The notes under the pieces were generated by a model. It ran no database searches, was not told where the DNA came from, and worked only from the letters and a program-made list of their open reading frames with translations. Below, in pieces: positions 54,470 to 62,880 of a stretch of 64,000 bases of DNA. Source of the stretch: Candidatus Phosphitivorax anaerolimi (lineage in GTDB: Bacteria; Desulfobacterota; Desulfomonilia; UBA1062); NCBI GenBank assembly GCA_001896555.1, contig MPOS01000028.1:133603-197602 (forward strand). Reading direction: 5' to 3'. Positions within the stretch are counted from its first letter, which is position 1. Each line of letters opens with the position of its first letter. Made by a program: the position numbers and the translations under genes.

Positions 54470-54823
54470 ATGAAAAAGGTTTTTTATTGTTTGGGGGCTT
54501 CGGTATTCTTCTTGGCAGTCTTTGCAACCATGGCCTTCGCCCAGGAGGGCGGCGCAAGCCCTGAGGCAATCCAGTTCTTCAGCTGGATCGCCGTTGCCAC
54601 CGGTATCGGCATGGGCATCGCGGCCATAGGCACCGGTATCGGACAGGGTCACGGCGTGCAGGGGGCCTGCGACGGCATCGCCCGGAACCCTGAGGCATCG
54701 GGCAAGATATTGACGGCACTCATTCTCGGTCTGGCAATGATCGAGTCTCTGGCCATTTACGCACTCGTCATAGAGCTCATCCTGCTCTATGCAAACCCCT
54801 TCCTTCAGTACGTCGTAGGATAA
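54470..54823 (+). CDS. atpE: ATP synthase F0 subunit c, Na+-type ligand set
   Basis: A 117-residue c-ring subunit with a hydrophobic signal-like N-terminal extension (about 25 residues) before the two-helix hairpin. Helix 1 has [13 protein letters not shown] with Gln59; the loop is RNPEASGK; helix 2 has [20 protein letters not shown] with ion-binding Glu92. Gln59, Glu92, Ser93 and Tyr97 keep the spacing of the Na+ ligands of Ilyobacter c subunit (Gln32, Glu65, Ser66, Tyr70). An extra Glu102 sits in helix 2. The TAGGAGG site is strong. A terminator separates it from atpB. Confidence 0.95.
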   Translation: MKKVFYCLGASVFFLAVFATMAFAQEGGASPEAIQFFSWIAVATGIGMGIAAIGTGIGQGHGVQGACDGIARNPEASGKILTALILGLAMIESLAIYALVIELILLYANPFLQYVVG

Positions 54824-55152
54824 GAAGAGTGAAGGCCCGGGGCGGCCTCTGACAGGAGGCTGCCCCGCTTAAAACAAAGGGGCCGCCTCTTCATTCAGGT
54901 TTTATCACCAGCAGGGCTTAAAAGAAATAAAACCGCTTTCGTTCGAAAGACCATCTTCCCTTTTCCGGATGACAGACGCTTCTCTCCCATGCGAAAAGGC
55001 AGCCGATTGTCTCCGATACAGGTCCAACCCGGGCGCTGGAACGGCCCCTGAGCAGGCCGGGGCATAAAGCGCGCCGCTTTAAGCCCCGGGGCCTAATCCC
55101 CGGGATCTTCCCCGGTTCACCCGGCGGGGTTTAAGGAAATTTCTTTAGGATC
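54824..55152. repeat. Intergenic region with several GC-rich hairpins
   Basis: 329 bp between atpE and a small minus-strand gene. GGGGCGGCCTC (54839-54849) and GAGGCTGCCCC (54856-54866) form a hairpin after atpE; a competing pairing GGCGGCC/GGCCGCC extends to about 54877. Near 55060-55090, GGGGC-AT-AAAGCG pairs with CGCTTT-AA-GCCCC. Neither is followed by a T-run. No gene seen. Confidence 0.45.
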
Positions 55153-55392
55153 TCACATCCCGATGAGGGCCTTGACCTTGTTTCTCCTCTCGTCATCCGA
55201 GAAAAGGAACACGAGGACACCCCCTGCGACTGCAGCGAGTGAAAGCGGCTTGAACAGAAATCGTAGGATCGACCTGATAAGAGACATCGTCCCTCCGATG
55301 ATCCCGAATATGACGATGTCGGCGAGGATGAACTTAACGAGCTTGAATGGAAAGAGAATTGCACCCGTAATGAATCGGAAAAGAAAACCCAT
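55153..55392 (-). CDS. Small hypothetical membrane protein, 79 aa
   Basis: A 79-residue protein with two hydrophobic stretches (about residues 5-35 and 50-65) and a basic, charged C terminus (SDDERRNKVKALIGM). A GGAGG-type site precedes the ATG. I do not recognise a family. It follows csrA on the same strand with 57 bp between, so it may be the last gene of the flagellar operon or independent. Confidence 0.55.
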   Translation of the reverse strand: MGFLFRFITGAILFPFKLVKFILADIVIFGIIGGTMSLIRSILRFLFKPLSLAAVAGGVLVFLFSDDERRNKVKALIGM

Positions 55393-55449
55393 GAAAGATA
55401 CCTCCTGTCTTTACTCTATCTCTAAGTATAGTCTTCCGGCGACTACGCC

Positions 55450-55689
55450 TCAAGAATTCTTCTTGGTCATGATGAGCTCTTGAGCAACTCCGAGGGAATC
55501 CTTTGTGACGAGCGCCGCGCGCCTGTTTTCCTCCTGAATCTTGAGATAGATCTCTTCGCGGTGTACTTCGACGTTCTTCGGGGCGCGAATGCCCAGCTTG
55601 ACCTGGGTCCCCTTGATCTCCACGACGGAGACCTGAATATCATCTCCTATCGCTACGGTTTCTCCTACCTTTCGGGTGAGTATCAGCAA
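55450..55689 (-). CDS. csrA: Carbon storage regulator CsrA
   Basis: A 79-residue dimeric RNA-binding protein that represses translation by covering GGA motifs in leaders. [20 protein letters not shown] and [16 protein letters not shown] are textbook, with the RNA-contacting Arg44-region retained. The start is TTG at 55689 after GGGGGG. It follows flgK directly; flgL and fliW, which often lie between, are absent. In Bacillus and Campylobacter CsrA represses flagellin and is held by FliW. Confidence 0.96.
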   Translation of the reverse strand: MLILTRKVGETVAIGDDIQVSVVEIKGTQVKLGIRAPKNVEVHREEIYLKIQEENRRAALVTKDSLGVAQELIMTKKNS

Positions 55690-55736
55690 TCATCCCCCCA
55701 TAAACACCGCTCTTTTTAGGTGGGAATACTACCTGA

Positions 55737-57524
55737 TTATTTTACGGAAAGCAATGTCTGCATCATCTCGTCGCACACGGATATGAGCTTTGCCGCAGCC
55801 TGATAGAGGTGCTGATACTTCAGTATGTCGGCCATCTCCTCATCGAGGTTGACGCCGGTCACGCTTTCCTTTCTTTGGATATACTGATCAAGGAGCGTCT
55901 CGTTGTACTTTTTGTTGAGGCTCGCGTTCTGGACATCCACTCCCACTTCGGCGATGAACGAGCTGAAGTACGCATCGAGGGTGGTGTCAAGCCCTGTTCC
56001 TCCGAGATTCGAGATCACCTGGTCCTGGACGGAATAGATAGCCAGGGCCACATTGTTCATCCCGGGCGCCACCCTGTTGTTGCTGTCGAGGTATCCGGCT
56101 GCAATCCGTGACGAGTCGGCCGTGAGTTCCCTGTTGATGCCGAGGGTCTGCGTGATATCGAACACATCGTCATTCGGCATGCCGGATTCCTCGATCCAGG
56201 AAAAGAAGGTGTTCACCCCCATGACGGCGAGGGCGTTGCTCGATTCCGCACCGATCGAATGCTTGATAGCAAAGGTATGGCCCCCGTTGGCCTGGATGGT
56301 GAAGAAGCCGTCAGCGTTCAGAGAAGCGGTGATCTCTCCGCCCCCGGCACCGGCCTCGGTGTTGATCTCGGTGATCAGATCACCCACGGTACTGCCTGCG
56401 GGGTCGATAACATACGTATTGGTCACTGCTCCTGATGCGTCATATGCCACGATCTCGAACTGCCCTCCAGGCACGAATCGGTCGGAGAACAGGAAGTCCG
56501 CACCCAGGTCATCGGTTAGAGCGGTTATCTCAACAGTACCCGTCAGAGAGCTCACCGGGTCCAGCCCTACCCCTTCGGAGTGGAGTGAGTTCACCTGCCA
56601 CACCAGCTCCTTGACCAGGGAGTTCATGGAATCGAGATACGAGCCGATCTTGGTGTCCCGCACGTTCGCCCATCCGGCGATCCTCCCCCCTTCCAGCTTG
56701 TTCGTGACATTGACGCTCCTTCCCGAAAGGTCCTTCCACAGGATTTCGGTCAACCCGGTGTCGTCATTGCGCTGGCAATCGATGGTATAGTGGTCCTTTC
56801 CCAGCACCAGCGGGGTGCCGCCCAGGATGTACACCATCACCTGCCCCGACGACTCCTCCTCATAGTAACTGATGTCCAGGTATTCGGCGAGGTTCTCAAG
56901 GAGGACCTCCCGCCGGTCGCGCAGATCGTTCGCATTGATGATGCCGTCGATCTCGACGCTGGAGATCTGTTTGTTGAGATCGGCTATCTGACTTATGATC
57001 CCATTGATCTGGTTCACCGATCCCCGTATGCTGGAATCGAGGTGCCTCTGGTATTCCCTGAGGTTGTAGTCGAGATCTCTTATGAACTGGATGAGGTTGT
57101 TCGATTTCGCCAGCAGGGACTCACGCTCGGGGGATCCCTCAGGATTGTTGGAGAGATCGCTCCAGGCGTTCCAGAACTCGCCCATGATCTTGTTGAGCCC
57201 ATACTCGTCGCTTTCGTTGAATATGGTCTCGATCTCCTCCATGGCGCTGTTCTGTGCGTCCCAATAGTAATACTTGGATTTCTTGAGAGTCACCTGTTCA
57301 TTAATGAAGGCGTCATAGTATCGCGTCACTTCCGTGGCCTTCACCCCGGTACCCATCTGACCCGGCCCCATGGTGATGGGAACATTCGACTCCACCTTAA
57401 GCTGCTGCCGTGAATAGCCTGGAGTATTGGCGTTTGCGATATTATGCGATAGCACCTCGATGGCCAGCTGTGACGAATACAGCGACCACCTGGCGATATC
57501 CAGTGCTCCTCCGATTCCCGGCAT
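55737..57524 (-). CDS. flgK: Flagellar hook-associated protein 1
   Basis: A 595-residue hook-filament junction protein. The N terminus (IARWSLYSSQLAIEVLSHNI, then ANANTPGYSRQQLKVES) is the conserved flagellar rod/hook D0 motif, and the C terminus (LDEEMADILKYQHLYQAAAK, LISVCDEMMQTLLSV) is the matching D0 helix. The central part is variable and about 50 residues longer than in E. coli. It starts one base after the flgN stop and is followed by csrA. Confidence 0.95.
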   Translation of the reverse strand: MPGIGGALDIARWSLYSSQLAIEVLSHNIANANTPGYSRQQLKVESNVPITMGPGQMGTGVKATEVTRYYDAFINEQVTLKKSKYYYWDAQNSAMEEIETIFNESDEYGLNKIMGEFWNAWSDLSNNPEGSPERESLLAKSNNLIQFIRDLDYNLREYQRHLDSSIRGSVNQINGIISQIADLNKQISSVEIDGIINANDLRDRREVLLENLAEYLDISYYEEESSGQVMVYILGGTPLVLGKDHYTIDCQRNDDTGLTEILWKDLSGRSVNVTNKLEGGRIAGWANVRDTKIGSYLDSMNSLVKELVWQVNSLHSEGVGLDPVSSLTGTVEITALTDDLGADFLFSDRFVPGGQFEIVAYDASGAVTNTYVIDPAGSTVGDLITEINTEAGAGGGEITASLNADGFFTIQANGGHTFAIKHSIGAESSNALAVMGVNTFFSWIEESGMPNDDVFDITQTLGINRELTADSSRIAAGYLDSNNRVAPGMNNVALAIYSVQDQVISNLGGTGLDTTLDAYFSSFIAEVGVDVQNASLNKKYNETLLDQYIQRKESVTGVNLDEEMADILKYQHLYQAAAKLISVCDEMMQTLLSVK

Positions 57525-57525
57525 A

Positions 57526-57969
57526 TCACGCTCCTGTATTTATGGCCCGGGGGAACCCTCCGGACTTCTTTCCCTGGCGGTTGTATCCGTTCTTCTCTCC
57601 GGAGAAGAAGATCTCAAGCTGGTTCCCGATTTCCTCCAGCCTGCCGGTTACCAGGGACTTGGACAGCTCATTGAGACCTGATGCCCTTTTCCAGAGCATC
57701 ACGAGCTCCTGCTGGAGAAGGCGTATCCGCTCTGCGCAACGGGGATTCGGCTCGCCCTCCAAGGCGTCCATCTCCTGCCTGTTTTCCTGGATATCATGGA
57801 GAATCCGGTACTTCTCGGGCATGGATTCCTCGAGCGACTCGACGTCCTGATTGGCGATGAACTCAAGCTCTTCCCGGAGAAGCTCGGTGAGACGCTCCAC
57901 CAGCTCTTTCTCCCTCTCGATCCGTCCGATCATCCGGGTATATGCAGTGCTGTCGGATTCAGTCATCAT
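57526..57969 (-). CDS. flgN: Flagellar chaperone FlgN-like protein
   Basis: A 147-residue helical protein in the usual FlgN place just before flgK. Helical segments REKELVERLTELLREELEFI and EYRILHDIQENRQEMDALEG fit the FlgN coiled bundle, which chaperones FlgK and FlgL. The start at 57969 follows GAGGGAG at good spacing and is followed at once by a second ATG. Primary sequence is weakly conserved in this family, so position supports the call. A sigma-28-like site lies upstream. Confidence 0.82.
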   Translation of the reverse strand: MMTESDSTAYTRMIGRIEREKELVERLTELLREELEFIANQDVESLEESMPEKYRILHDIQENRQEMDALEGEPNPRCAERIRLLQQELVMLWKRASGLNELSKSLVTGRLEEIGNQLEIFFSGEKNGYNRQGKKSGGFPRAINTGA

Positions 57970-58026
57970 GCCGTCTCCCTCTCTTTTCCTCTTTGCTCTG
58001 GCGGGATAAGGTCTCGATATCATATC

Positions 58027-58053
58027 TTATCGGCCTCCCCCCTGCCCCCTTGA
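58027..58053 (-). promoter_or_regulatory. Possible sigma-28 promoter for flgN-flgK-csrA
   Basis: On the minus strand TCAAGGGG (58046-58053), 11 bp, GCCGATAA (58027-58034). The -10 matches the sigma-28 consensus in all eight positions; the -35 in only four of eight. It overlaps the flgJ stop and is about 58 bp upstream of flgN, at the expected border between middle and late flagellar genes. Confidence 0.5.
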
Positions 58054-58335
58054 TTCAGCCTCTTGCATGTTCAAGGCCTGCATGTGCTGCCTGAGCATGT
58101 CTCCGATCCCCAATGCGCCCGATTCGGCCATGGACCGGGCAATAGACTGAAAGAGCATGTCCTTATAGATATCCGACGCCAGACCTTCACCGAACAGTCC
58201 GTCCGGCATCGATTCTCCCATGGTTTTCAACAGCTGGTGGGCAAAGATGGACTCGAACTCCTTGCAGGCCAGATCGACCGCCTTGGCCGGGTTCGACTCC
58301 CTGATATGGTGCAGCTCTGCAATTCCCCTGATCAT
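58027..58335 (-). CDS. flgJ: Flagellar rod-binding protein FlgJ (N-terminal domain only)
   Basis: A 102-residue rod-scaffold protein equivalent to the N-terminal half of E. coli FlgJ (SNPAKAVDLACKEFESIFAH, then QLLKTMGESMP, and GIGDMLRQHMQ). The glucosaminidase half of enterobacterial FlgJ is missing, as in many Desulfobacterota, so another lytic enzyme must open the wall. It overlaps the flgI stop by four bases. Confidence 0.9.
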   Translation of the reverse strand: MIRGIAELHHIRESNPAKAVDLACKEFESIFAHQLLKTMGESMPDGLFGEGLASDIYKDMLFQSIARSMAESGALGIGDMLRQHMQALNMQEAESRGQGGGR

Positions 58336-59417
58336 ATGACCTCCAGGTCAGCATGCAGCGCGCCGGTTCTCTTGATGCACTGGAGGATGATCACCAGGTC
58401 CCTGGGCGAGACGCCGATGGCATTGAGTGCAGAGACGAGATCGCCGATGCTGGTGCCTGTGGGAAGCATCACCAGCTGCTGCCCGCCCTCTTTCACACTG
58501 ATCCCGGTCTGAGGGGTGACTGTGGTGACGCCCCGGGAGAAGGGACCGGGCTGCGACACGGCCGGTTCCTCGGTGATCTCGATGCTCAAGTTTCCGTGAG
58601 CAATGGCGACCGTCGAAATTCTGACGCTGCTTCCCATGACAACGGTGCCGGTCCGCTCGTTGACGACCACCCGCGCCCGGACATCGGGGGAGACCTCGAT
58701 GGATTCGATCAGGGCGATGAACTCCACGGTCCTGTCCCTATAACCCTCGGGGATGTTCACCTCGATGGTGGAAAGGTCGATTGCCCTGGCCACCGGGTCT
58801 CCCAGCCGGCTGTTGATGGATTTCACCGTGCGGGAGACCGTGGTGAAGTCCGGGCTGTTCATGACCAGTGTCAGCTTCTGCCCGAGATCGAGTTCGAGAG
58901 ACCGCTCGACCACGGCGCCTCCGGGTACCATGCCCACGGTGGGAAAGTTCCTGGTCACCTCCGAGCCGGATGACCCGCCCACGGAGAACCCGCCCACGGA
59001 GATCGGTCCCTGGGCCAGCGCGTACACCTTGCCGTCAGCCCCGTGAAGGGGAGTCGAGATCAGGGTGCCGCCGGCTAGCGACGATGCATCACCCACCGAA
59101 GAGACCGTGCAATCCAGCTTCTGGGAGCTCCTGGCAAAGGGAGGAAGATTGGCGGTCACCATGACGGCCGCCACGTTCTTGACCTTGAGCATGTTGGGGT
59201 CAACGGTGATGCCCATGTTCCTGAGCATATTGGCAAGCGACCGGATGGTGAACTGCGATCCAGCCTTGTCACCCGTCCCGTTGAGTCCGACCACGAGCCC
59301 GTATCCCGCCAGCCGGTTTTCCCTCACACCCTGGATCTCCACCATGTCCTTGACCCGCACGGCCCAGACATCCGCTGCGAGGAAAGCGAAAAGGCATATC
59401 AAGATCAGTCTCTTCAC
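58332..59417 (-). CDS. flgI: Flagellar P-ring protein
   Basis: A 361-residue periplasmic bushing protein with a signal peptide (LILICLFAFLAADVWAVRV, cut after VWA). VKDMVEIQGVRENRLAGYGL, then VVGLNGTGDKAGSQFTIRSL and the C-terminal LVSALNAIGVSPRDLVIILQ are highly conserved. Its presence shows a peptidoglycan-anchored, Gram-negative flagellum. It is followed by flgJ with a four-base overlap. Confidence 0.97.
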   Translation of the reverse strand: MKRLILICLFAFLAADVWAVRVKDMVEIQGVRENRLAGYGLVVGLNGTGDKAGSQFTIRSLANMLRNMGITVDPNMLKVKNVAAVMVTANLPPFARSSQKLDCTVSSVGDASSLAGGTLISTPLHGADGKVYALAQGPISVGGFSVGGSSGSEVTRNFPTVGMVPGGAVVERSLELDLGQKLTLVMNSPDFTTVSRTVKSINSRLGDPVARAIDLSTIEVNIPEGYRDRTVEFIALIESIEVSPDVRARVVVNERTGTVVMGSSVRISTVAIAHGNLSIEITEEPAVSQPGPFSRGVTTVTPQTGISVKEGGQQLVMLPTGTSIGDLVSALNAIGVSPRDLVIILQCIKRTGALHADLEVI

Positions 59418-59425
59418 GGCACACC

Positions 59426-60121
59426 TCAGAACGGCCAGACCTTGTCGATGGCCCGGGCGATGAATCCTTTGTTCTGCTGATCCCCGATGATGCCGCTTCC
59501 GTAGTAGTCGAGTTGCATGTCAGCGATGTACGTGGACTGGATGGTGTTGTTCACGCTGATGTCCTCGGGCCGGATGATCCCGGAGATGATGATGTACTGG
59601 TTCTCGCTGTTCACCCGGGTCTGCTTCTTGCCCCGGATCACCATGTTCCCCGAAGGGAGGATGCGCTCGACGCGCGCGGACACCGTGCCCGATATCGTTC
59701 CCTTTCGGGAGGTCTTTCCCTCGCCTTCGAACTCGGAGGCCGAGGACGCGCTGACAGAGGGCGTGATCCCGTATCCGAGCACGGATGACCGGTCGAGGGG
59801 AAGTCCCAGCACGTCGGCGATGGAGTTGTCCATGGAGCTTGTCCTGTCGGCCTCGGTCTTGGCCTCCTTGTTGGCGGACGAGCTCTCGACGATCTGGACC
59901 ACCACGATGTCACCCACCCGGTGCGCCCGGGCGTCGCTGTACATGTCCGTGAATTTGGCGCCCGGACTCCAGAGCGATCCTGGCGAGGCAGGGCCTTCGT
60001 ACGGTTCTTCCACGGGAATGGCGAACTGGTCTTCACTCAGGCCTGGAGGCGGTTTCATGTGAGAGCACGCACTGAGAGAAATGATCACAGCGAGGAGAAA
60101 AACTGTCTGATATACCTTCAT
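59426..60121 (-). CDS. flgH: Flagellar L-ring lipoprotein
   Basis: A 231-residue outer-membrane lipoprotein ring subunit. The lipobox is LSACSHM with the lipidated Cys at about residue 19. GSLWSPGAKFTDMYSDARAH, VGDIVVVQIVESSSANKEAK and ISGIIRPEDISVNNTIQSTY are the conserved blocks. It is nine bases upstream of flgI on the same strand. Confidence 0.97.
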   Translation of the reverse strand: MKVYQTVFLLAVIISLSACSHMKPPPGLSEDQFAIPVEEPYEGPASPGSLWSPGAKFTDMYSDARAHRVGDIVVVQIVESSSANKEAKTEADRTSSMDNSIADVLGLPLDRSSVLGYGITPSVSASSASEFEGEGKTSRKGTISGTVSARVERILPSGNMVIRGKKQTRVNSENQYIIISGIIRPEDISVNNTIQSTYIADMQLDYYGSGIIGDQQNKGFIARAIDKVWPF

Positions 60122-60130
60122 CTATCCCTC

Positions 60131-61078
60131 CTAAAACATAACCTCGATACGTGATGCAGCAATAACAGTGCCAAAGACCTTTTTCCCTGAGGATGTATTC
60201 TTCACCGGGATCTGCTCTTCAAGAAACCCGTCCTTGAGCGCGACGCCCAGGTCACGCACCACCAGACCATCGCGCCTGGCCTCGATGAATACCGGATCTC
60301 CCCTGCTGATGAGCGGGGGCTGCTCGATGTTCGACCTGAGCAGGGGCGAGCCTGCGTGCAGGGATCCCTTGAGGCGCATGCCTGCACACTCTTTCTTGTC
60401 CCACACGAGCGGCGGATAGGTGGAAATGTCCAGACGCTTCATTTCCAGATCGGCCTCGCCGATCACGGCTCCCCGGGTGAGGTTCGTCCGCGCTACCGGC
60501 ACTAAGGCCATGACCCGCACCTTCCCGCTCACCCGGCATGATACGGCCGAGGCCCCCAGGCCTGCGGTCAGTGTTGCCGGGGTGAGGCCCAAAAAGTCCT
60601 CCCGGGGGGAAAATTTTGCCTGGACGGCATGCCGGTATTTCTCGGGAACCCGGAAGCCGACGGGGACCTTCACATCCTCGATCACCACCTCGCCCGCCTT
60701 TTTCCACGGACTGTTCTTCAAGACTGCATTCCGGTAGAGATCCGCCAGTTCCTTTGCGGAAATGGCCACGAACTTCTCGCATACCTGCACGCTTGGGGAA
60801 CCTTCCATGATCACGGGCTTCCGGTAATGCTCCCCGATCTTCCCGGCAACGAACTCTGATGTGAGGGTCACGCCCAGGGAACCGGCAGGCGTCTTCATGA
60901 TGGGGATGCCGGAAAGTGCCGCCCTGTCCGTTCCCTCAATCGTTGCGATGTCCTTCAGAAAAATGTGCTCGCCCGATACAAACGCCTTCTGAAGGAGTAT
61001 CACCCTGCTCTCGCCCATGGCCTCAGCCGTGCTGAAAGTGAGGGTGATAAAAACACTCAGGAGCACCAGCAGCTTCAT
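60131..61078 (-). CDS. flgA: Flagellar P-ring assembly chaperone FlgA
   Basis: A 315-residue periplasmic chaperone. A signal peptide (LLVLLSVFITLTFSTAEA) is followed by an N-terminal domain, and the C-terminal SAF-like half (PVARTNLTRGAVIGEADLEM, then HAGSPLLRSNIEQPPLISRG, and TSSGKKVFGTVIAASRIEV) is diagnostic. It is longer than E. coli FlgA (219). It lies between flgG and flgH with gaps of nine bases on each side. Confidence 0.93.
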   Translation of the reverse strand: MKLLVLLSVFITLTFSTAEAMGESRVILLQKAFVSGEHIFLKDIATIEGTDRAALSGIPIMKTPAGSLGVTLTSEFVAGKIGEHYRKPVIMEGSPSVQVCEKFVAISAKELADLYRNAVLKNSPWKKAGEVVIEDVKVPVGFRVPEKYRHAVQAKFSPREDFLGLTPATLTAGLGASAVSCRVSGKVRVMALVPVARTNLTRGAVIGEADLEMKRLDISTYPPLVWDKKECAGMRLKGSLHAGSPLLRSNIEQPPLISRGDPVFIEARRDGLVVRDLGVALKDGFLEEQIPVKNTSSGKKVFGTVIAASRIEVMF

Positions 61079-61087
61079 CTTTTTTCC

Positions 61088-61870
61088 TTACCTGGCGATG
61101 GAGGTCACGACCCCGAGCATGGTATCCGCGGTCTTGATGGTCTTTGAGTTGATCTCGTACGCCCGCTGCCCCACGATCATGTTGATCATCTCCTCGATGG
61201 CGTCCACATTGGACATTTCCAGGTAGTGCTGGGCAAGGGTGCCGAAGTTTTCGGTCCCCGGAACCCCTTCGATGGGATCTCCGGACGCCTCGGTGGCGAT
61301 ATATTCATTCATGCCCACGGCCTTCAGACCCGCCGGGTTGGTGAAGACATAGATAGGTATCTGCCCGGTGGCGATGATCTCTCCTTCGCTCGACAGGCAG
61401 GTGATCTCACCGTCTTTTGCTATCGTGATCGATGCCGTGTCCCCAGGGATGGCAAAGTCAGGCTGAAGCCGGTTGCCCCGGGAGTTCACTATGAATCCCT
61501 CATTGTCCCTCTTGAACGAACCGTCCCGGGAGTACACCTCCTGGTCGCCCGAGAGCAGCCGGAAGAATCCGTCCCCCTCGATGGCCACATCGAGCTCGTT
61601 CTTGGTCTCCAGGTAGTCTCCCTGGGAGAACAACTTCTGCACCGACACCGGGCGCGTGCCCATACCCACCTGGATGCCCACGGGCACGGTCCCGCCCGCC
61701 GCTGTGGGCGCTCCCGCCTCCTGGTAGGTGGCATAGAAGAGATCCTCGAAGTTCGCCCTGCTCTTCTTGAATCCCGTAGTGTTCACGTTGGCCAGATTGT
61801 TGGCCATGACATCGATCATCATCTGCTGTGCATTCATGCCGGTCGCTGCCGACCACATTGCCCTGATCAT
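61088..61870 (-). CDS. flgG: Flagellar distal rod protein
   Basis: A 260-residue rod subunit. The N terminus (IRAMWSAATGMNAQQMMIDV, then MANNLANVNTTGFKKSRANF) and C terminus (SNVDAIEEMINMIVGQRAYE, then INSKTIKTADTMLG) are the conserved FlgG blocks. Length is identical to E. coli FlgG. It follows flgF by 16 bp. Confidence 0.98.
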   Translation of the reverse strand: MIRAMWSAATGMNAQQMMIDVMANNLANVNTTGFKKSRANFEDLFYATYQEAGAPTAAGGTVPVGIQVGMGTRPVSVQKLFSQGDYLETKNELDVAIEGDGFFRLLSGDQEVYSRDGSFKRDNEGFIVNSRGNRLQPDFAIPGDTASITIAKDGEITCLSSEGEIIATGQIPIYVFTNPAGLKAVGMNEYIATEASGDPIEGVPGTENFGTLAQHYLEMSNVDAIEEMINMIVGQRAYEINSKTIKTADTMLGVVTSIAR

Positions 61871-61886
61871 ACATATCCCCCTTTCT

Positions 61887-62624
61887 CTAGGCGGTCATAC
61901 CCACATTGTGCATCGACTGCGTGTAGGTTTCGTCCACCGACCTGATCATCTTCTGAAACGCCTCGTATGCCCGCTGGGTGGTGATGAGCCCCACCATTTC
62001 CACAACAGGGTCCACGTTTGCCGTCTCGATATATCCCTGGCGGATCTCCGGGGCATCCATCACCTCCGGTGCATATCCTTGTCTGACGCTGAACAGAGCA
62101 TTCCCTTCCCGCACCAGCGCCTCATCCTCGATGAGAGCGATCTGGAGGACATCCACGACATTGCCGTCAACCATCACCGTGCCCCGGGAATCAATGCTCA
62201 CCTTGCCCGTGCCCACGGTAATGTCTCCTCCCTGCCCCTGGACAGCATGGCCCTGAGGCGTCACCAGCAGGCCCTCGGGAGAAATCAGAAACGAACCGGC
62301 CCTGGTGTATCTCATCCCGCTGTCCGTCGCGACCACAAAAAAGCCTTCACCCACGATGGCAGCATCAAGGGGGCTGCCGGTCTCCTGAAATGCGCCCTGG
62401 GCGGTGTCGATGTACTGCCTGCCCACAACAACATCCACGGGGACCGTTCGATACTGCCCGGGAGCAAGCCGGGCGGTGTCAAGTGCCCTCTGGAAATCCT
62501 CGAATACCACCGCATCCTTCTTGAACCCGGCGGTATTGATGTTGGCGAGATTGTTCGATATCATCGCCAGCCTTTCCTCTATGGCGATCGCCCCTGCAGC
62601 AGCCGTGTAGATTCCCTGGTCCAT
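61887..62624 (-). CDS. flgF: Flagellar proximal rod protein
   Basis: A 245-residue rod subunit related to FlgG (MDQGIYTAAAGAIAIEERLA, MISNNLANINTAGFKKDAVV; C-terminal NVDPVVEMVGLITTQRAYEA). The start at 62624 follows AAAGGAG, and an upstream in-frame ATG at 62690 lies beyond the predicted transcription start. It is the first gene of the flg operon, preceded by a sigma-54 promoter. Confidence 0.95.
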   Translation of the reverse strand: MDQGIYTAAAGAIAIEERLAMISNNLANINTAGFKKDAVVFEDFQRALDTARLAPGQYRTVPVDVVVGRQYIDTAQGAFQETGSPLDAAIVGEGFFVVATDSGMRYTRAGSFLISPEGLLVTPQGHAVQGQGGDITVGTGKVSIDSRGTVMVDGNVVDVLQIALIEDEALVREGNALFSVRQGYAPEVMDAPEIRQGYIETANVDPVVEMVGLITTQRAYEAFQKMIRSVDETYTQSMHNVGMTA

Positions 62625-62652
62625 ACTGTCTCCTTTCCTTAAGACAGAGTTG

Positions 62653-62668
62653 AGCAAGGGAAGTGCCA
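62653..62668 (-). promoter_or_regulatory. Sigma-54 promoter of the flgF operon
   Basis: On the minus strand TGGCAC (62663-62668), five bases, TTGCT (62653-62657). The invariant GG and GC are exactly ten bases apart. Transcription should begin near 62642, 18 bases upstream of the flgF start, leaving just enough room for AAAGGAG. This implies a bacterial enhancer-binding protein such as FlrC or FleQ, not seen in this window. Confidence 0.85.
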
Positions 62669-62808
62669 GAGGCTCCAGATTCGCTGTCAAAGCCGATGCA
62701 CATGTAAGGCCGGGGGGAATTTTTTTCCTCCCCTCATGCCTTTTAGACTCTCACTTTTCCGGATGAAACCAGGATAAGGGGTTGATTTTTCCTGCAATGA
62801 AAATACTC

Positions 62809-62835
62809 TAAAGGTTGACTGTCACATTCCGATAA
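62809..62835 (+). promoter_or_regulatory. Sigma-28 (FliA) promoter of the flgM operon
   Basis: TAAAGGTT (62809-62816), 11 bases, TCCGATAA (62828-62835). This matches TAAAGTTT-N11-GCCGATAA in 14 of 16 positions. Transcription should start near 62842, about 39 bases before the small flagellar gene and flgM. It provides feedback, since FlgM inhibits sigma-28. Confidence 0.85.
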
Positions 62836-62880
62836 AGAGAGAAAGATCGAGCCATACAAGGAATGAATGAAGGAGTGTGC

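Noticed and set aside
54824-55152. CRISPR array or tRNA in the GC-rich region after atpE
   Set aside because: The repeats are inverted arms of hairpins, not regular direct repeats with spacers, and no T-loop or anticodon arm pattern is present.
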